From: Saccharicrinis sp. UBA6048
Lineage (GTDB): Bacteria; Bacteroidota; Bacteroidia; Bacteroidales; Marinilabiliaceae
NCBI GenBank assembly: GCA_002429115.1
Contig: DIYS01000114.1
Coordinates: 1-7,829 of the forward strand
Direction of reading: 5' to 3'
DNA length: 7,829 nucleotides
In this document: positions 6,289-7,829 of the stretch, one piece after another
Layout: each line of letters begins with the position of its first letter
How positions within the stretch are numbered: the first letter of the stretch is position 1
Made by a program: the position numbers and the translations under genes
Notes under the pieces: model-generated
What the model was told of the DNA's origin: nothing
Database searches by the model: none
What the model saw: the letters and a program-made list of their open reading frames with translations, nothing else

Positions 6289-6348
6289 CTGATTGTCGCA
6301 GATTATGCATTTGCCCAAATCAGTGAATACATTTTTAGCGAAAATCAG
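6289..6348. repeat. Imperfect inverted repeat, decayed interspersed element
   Basis: CTGATTGTCGC (6289-6299) pairs with GCGAAAATCAG (6338-6348) with one mismatch in 11. The left arm sits in cgattgcgctgattgtcgca, close to a widespread Bacteroidota intergenic string in which GCTGATT and CGCAGATT words are tandemly arranged. The copy looks degenerate. Confidence 0.45.
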
Positions 6349-6404
6349 GGATCACACCATATTTCTGAGGACAAATCATTTGCTGTACTGAATATGCTTA
6401 TGCT

Positions 6405-6458
6405 ATTGCCTTCGGCGAGTTACTTTTTGCACGAGGTCAATTAAAGCGAAGCGGCAAT
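6405..6458. repeat. Bulged 10-bp inverted repeat
   Basis: ATTGCC+TTCG (6405-6414) pairs with CGAA (6447-6450) and GGCAAT (6453-6458), interrupted only by a two-base bulge (GC, 6451-6452). The loop of 32 nt contains a poly-T stretch. It is probably part of a repeat element and has no gene in phase with it. Confidence 0.45.
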
Positions 6459-6543
6459 CGTGAGCTCCTACTAAAACAAACAATTCGTAAACAAAAACTA
6501 ACGAAAAACCCCCAGCCTGAAATTCATTGACAAGTTGTTCTAA

Positions 6544-6687
6544 GTAATTATCATTTCTCTCGCCAATCAGAATTGACCGACTGGACGAGCACTATTGATG
6601 TTCCCTGTAGTCAAAAGCGATTGGCTTGCACTATATCAAATTATAACATTTGTTCGAATGATAATTACAAGAATCAACTAAGCCAAT
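6544..6687. repeat. Nested, mutually exclusive inverted repeats
   Basis: Three dyads overlap. GTAATTATCATT (6544-6555) is the perfect 12-bp complement of 6657-6668. GCCAATC and TTGAC (6562-6568, 6573-6577) pair with GTCAA and GATTGGC (6610-6614, 6619-6625) around a symmetric 4/4 internal loop. ATTGGCTT (6620-6627) also pairs with AAGCCAAT (6680-6687), enclosing ATTAT-aa-CATT/AATG-ATAAT (6640-6665). The GATTGGC strand therefore has two possible partners. No gene follows on the plus strand, so a riboswitch role is not supported; a decayed mobile element or an RNA is possible. Confidence 0.45.
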
Positions 6688-6762
6688 ATATTTAGGGCTC
6701 ATCCCCCACAACAACATGATAGCGTATATTAACTAAAAAATAAGTATCAACGCATCTCCATT

Positions 6763-6793
6763 CCCCATTCGAAACATAGTTTCGACAGTGGGG
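6763..6793. repeat. Two-segment hairpin CCCCA/TGGGG with CGAAAC/GTTTCG
   Basis: CCCCA (6763-6767) pairs with TGGGG (6789-6793), and inside it CGAAAC (6770-6775) pairs with GTTTCG (6779-6784) around the triloop ATA. This gives eleven base pairs with a small internal loop. No T tract follows on either strand, so a terminator is unlikely. Confidence 0.5.
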
Positions 6794-6799
6794 CAGCCC

Positions 6800-6922
6800 G
6801 TCTCATTTGCGAGCCGGCGTTGGAGGTGAATTGATCATTATTTAGTTGAACAAAGAAGGAGCTTGCTTACTTCTTTCGTGAAACTAATAATTTTCAAGAG
6901 CGCGAGGAAGCATTAATGAGAC
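6800..6922. repeat. 123-bp nested hairpin, MITE-like or structured RNA
   Basis: The two ends GTCTCATT (6800-6807) and AATGAGAC (6915-6922) are perfect 8-bp complements. Moving inward, TTGA (6831-6834) pairs with TCAA (6894-6897), then across a symmetric two-base loop ATTATTTAGTT (6837-6847) pairs with AACTAATAAT (6882-6891) with one bulge. AAAGAAG (6852-6858) then pairs with CTTCTTT (6870-6876) around an 11-nt loop. All arms are in register, so the whole segment can fold as one long rod. Terminal complementarity plus collinear inner arms is what a small MITE or a structured RNA would show. No coding frame and no promoter were recognised. Confidence 0.5.
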
Positions 6923-6932
6923 TAGCCTTTTG

Positions 6933-6957
6933 TTTCTTTTGGGCGATGCAAAAGAAA
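6933..6957. repeat. 9-bp hairpin TTTCTTTTG/CAAAAGAAA
   Basis: TTTCTTTTG (6933-6941) pairs perfectly with CAAAAGAAA (6949-6957) around a 7-nt loop. The stem is AT-rich and lacks a T tract. It directly follows the right end of the rod at 6800-6922 and may belong to the same element. Confidence 0.5.
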
Positions 6958-6962
6958 AGAGT

Positions 6963-7034
6963 TAAAGGATTAATACTTTCCTTTATTGATAGCTAATAAT
7001 CACAACACTGAATATCAGCTGAATCTTAATCCTT
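6963..7034. repeat. Overlapping dyads sharing the AAGGA strand
   Basis: TAAAGGA (6963-6969) pairs with TCCTTTA (6979-6985) in a local hairpin, while AAGGATTAA (6965-6973) is also the perfect 9-bp complement of TTAATCCTT (7026-7034). The two folds exclude each other. There is no gene to regulate on the plus strand. On the minus strand they lie beyond the membrane protein gene. Confidence 0.4.
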
Positions 7035-7043
7035 AATAATTGA

Positions 7044-7102
7044 TACTGATCCGAAATCAGCGGTATGTTAAATTCCACTTGCGGAATTAAGTGATTTCAG
7101 TA
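7044..7102 (-). terminator. Long hairpin abutting the membrane protein stop codon
   Basis: On the minus strand, the bases immediately after the TAA form TACTG-AAATCA (7102-7092), which pairs with TGATTT (7059-7054) and, past a 5-nt bulge, CAGTA (7048-7044). Inside, TTAATTCC (7090-7083) pairs with GGAATTTAA (7076-7068) with one bulged base around a 6-nt loop. The outer arm starts right at the stop codon, so it is likely a transcript 3'-end structure. No U tract follows, so termination efficiency is uncertain. Confidence 0.5.
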
Positions 7103-7687
7103 TTAGTTGACTTCACTAACCTGTACTTGTTTCTTTCTGTTCCTGGCTTGCAGGCCAACAATTATTAATACAGTTATTAAGATGACAAAATAAACACTGG
7201 TCGAAATACTTTTTATAACAGAAAATGTATTGGCCATATTAACCGTAGCTTCGGTTAAATCAGGATAGCTATTCAAGAGTTTAACGATCCAAATATTTTC
7301 CAGGTAATCAAAAATACCAGCAATCACAGGAAGGATGCACAAGAACACCAATGGTGTATGAAGCTTATTCAGTTTGTTTAAGAAATAGCCTAATACCAAG
7401 CAGTAAGAAATGGCAAATAGCAACGGATATATAAAATCCACAGGTAACTGAAGGCTCATGTAGGCGGCCCGTCCGTTTTCTCCAAGTTCATTAAATAATT
7501 CACTGACGTAATTGAAATCATATCCGGCAGGCACTATATCGAGTAGCTTCATGCCATCAGCAAATGCCATAGTTTTAGGAATGGTAATCGTTAGCATGGC
7601 GATGTATACCAGGCTTGTTAAAATAAAAAATGCCAATACCTTTTCTCCTGAAATGTGCTTTTCAATAAGTTTCGATAAGTGATTCAT
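7103..7687 (-). CDS. Four-TM membrane protein of unknown function
   Basis: I do not recognise a named family for this 194-residue protein. It has four hydrophobic segments at about 16-36, 82-102, 111-129 and 155-178, with a 45-residue loop between TM1 and TM2 (residues 37-81) and a short basic C-terminal tail (RNRKKQ). TM3 ends in FDYLEN (126-131), acidic residues at a membrane border that I have seen in other small uncharacterised membrane proteins and that may be functional. The basic N terminus (K6, K10, K16) suggests the N terminus is cytoplasmic, and with four segments the C terminus too. No SD sequence precedes the ATG at 7687, normal for this phylum. It is convergent to the metal operon across a 1-kb gap, so a functional link is unlikely. 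Coding potential is good, with a complete frame and sensible membrane topology. Confidence 0.75.
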   Translation of the reverse strand: MNHLSKLIEKHISGEKVLAFFILTSLVYIAMLTITIPKTMAFADGMKLLDIVPAGYDFNYVSELFNELGENGRAAYMSLQLPVDFIYPLLFAISYCLVLGYFLNKLNKLHTPLVFLCILPVIAGIFDYLENIWIVKLLNSYPDLTEATVNMANTFSVIKSISTSVYFVILITVLIIVGLQARNRKKQVQVSEVN

Positions 7688-7829
7688 AGTGGTGAGTTTT
7701 AAAGTTGTTTTTTCTAGTGGATGTAACTATTTATTAGCAACAAGTAAGATCTTCTCGAATTTAATAAAAAATAGCAATTTTCACCATTTCAATATCTTAT
7801 CTATTAAAAAGTTGACCATCTCCCAAAAA
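7688..7829. other. Upstream region of the membrane protein gene
   Basis: This AT-rich 142-bp leader region must hold the promoter of the minus-strand membrane protein gene if that gene is monocistronic. The minus strand has TAAATTCG at 7763-7756, one base off the TAnnTTTG -7 consensus, but no TTG at a suitable distance upstream. I therefore see no convincing promoter and no operator or conserved RNA element here. Confidence 0.3.

Larger units (their letters stand above)
6037..7102. other. Convergent intergenic region without genes, rich in hairpins
   Basis: This 1066-bp stretch lies between the ends of the metal operon (plus) and the membrane protein gene (minus). No frame gives a recognisable protein and there are stop codons throughout in all frames. 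I see no tRNA, rRNA or CRISPR pattern. Instead it holds at least nine inverted repeats, listed separately. Several phrases (a GCTGATT-tCGCAGATTA-like string near 6288-6304, ttcggcgagttacttttt near 6411, and ttttgtttcttttg near 6928) resemble interspersed intergenic repeats I have seen in Bacteroidota genomes. It is best read as a dump of decayed interspersed elements that accumulated where no promoter is needed. Confidence 0.6.

Noticed and set aside
6933..6957. Intrinsic terminator
   Set aside because: The 9-bp stem is AT-rich and is not followed by a T tract on either strand; neither flanking gene ends near it.
6037..7102. CRISPR array, tRNA or rRNA in the large intergenic gap
   Set aside because: No evenly spaced direct repeats, no cloverleaf with a T-arm GTTCRA signature in the right place, and no rRNA-like conserved blocks were found. 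The structure consists of unrelated inverted repeats.

Overview
The window looks like chromosomal DNA of a member of the Bacteroidota, probably a free-living or marine Bacteroidales/Marinilabiliales-type organism. The evidence is an AT-rich background, starts without Shine-Dalgarno sequences, a TAnnTTTG-type -7 promoter element, a DPP5-like S9 peptidase lipoprotein, and long non-coding stretches packed with inverted repeats. The taxonomic placement is inference.

Layout. Positions 1-215 hold no gene but contain several GC-rich inverted repeats resembling a REP-type interspersed element. A clear intrinsic terminator at 219-246 ends the minus-strand gene at 293-2380, a dipeptidyl-peptidase-5-like lipoprotein. 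A 183-bp divergent intergenic region carries a Bacteroidota promoter and, overlapping it, a perfect 15-bp palindrome (TGCAACATTGTTGCA) that looks like a Fur/Zur-family operator. From there a tight four-gene plus-strand operon runs from 2564 to 6036: a COG0523 (CobW/ZigA-type) GTPase metallochaperone, a MacB/LolD-type ABC ATPase, an FtsX/MacB-type permease with a striking His/Cys-rich periplasmic stretch, and a small exported DUF3299-like protein with a CxxC motif. The last three genes are joined by TAATG and TAGATG junctions. A 1066-bp convergent intergenic region (6037-7102) follows. It has no recognisable gene but many hairpins and what look like decayed interspersed repeats. A four-TM membrane protein of unknown function lies on the minus strand at 7103-7687.

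How the genes may work together. The operon is the centre of interest. It joins a cytosolic metal-delivery GTPase to a mechanotransmission-type ABC transporter whose periplasmic domain carries a probable transition-metal-binding tract, and to a periplasmic partner, all under a Fur-like palindrome. The most economical reading is a zinc-starvation (Zur-controlled) metal acquisition or allocation system. It may be comparable to the Vibrio cholerae Zrg system, but it has no substrate-binding protein and carries the metallochaperone in the same transcript. The metal, the direction of transport and the regulator are inferred, not shown.
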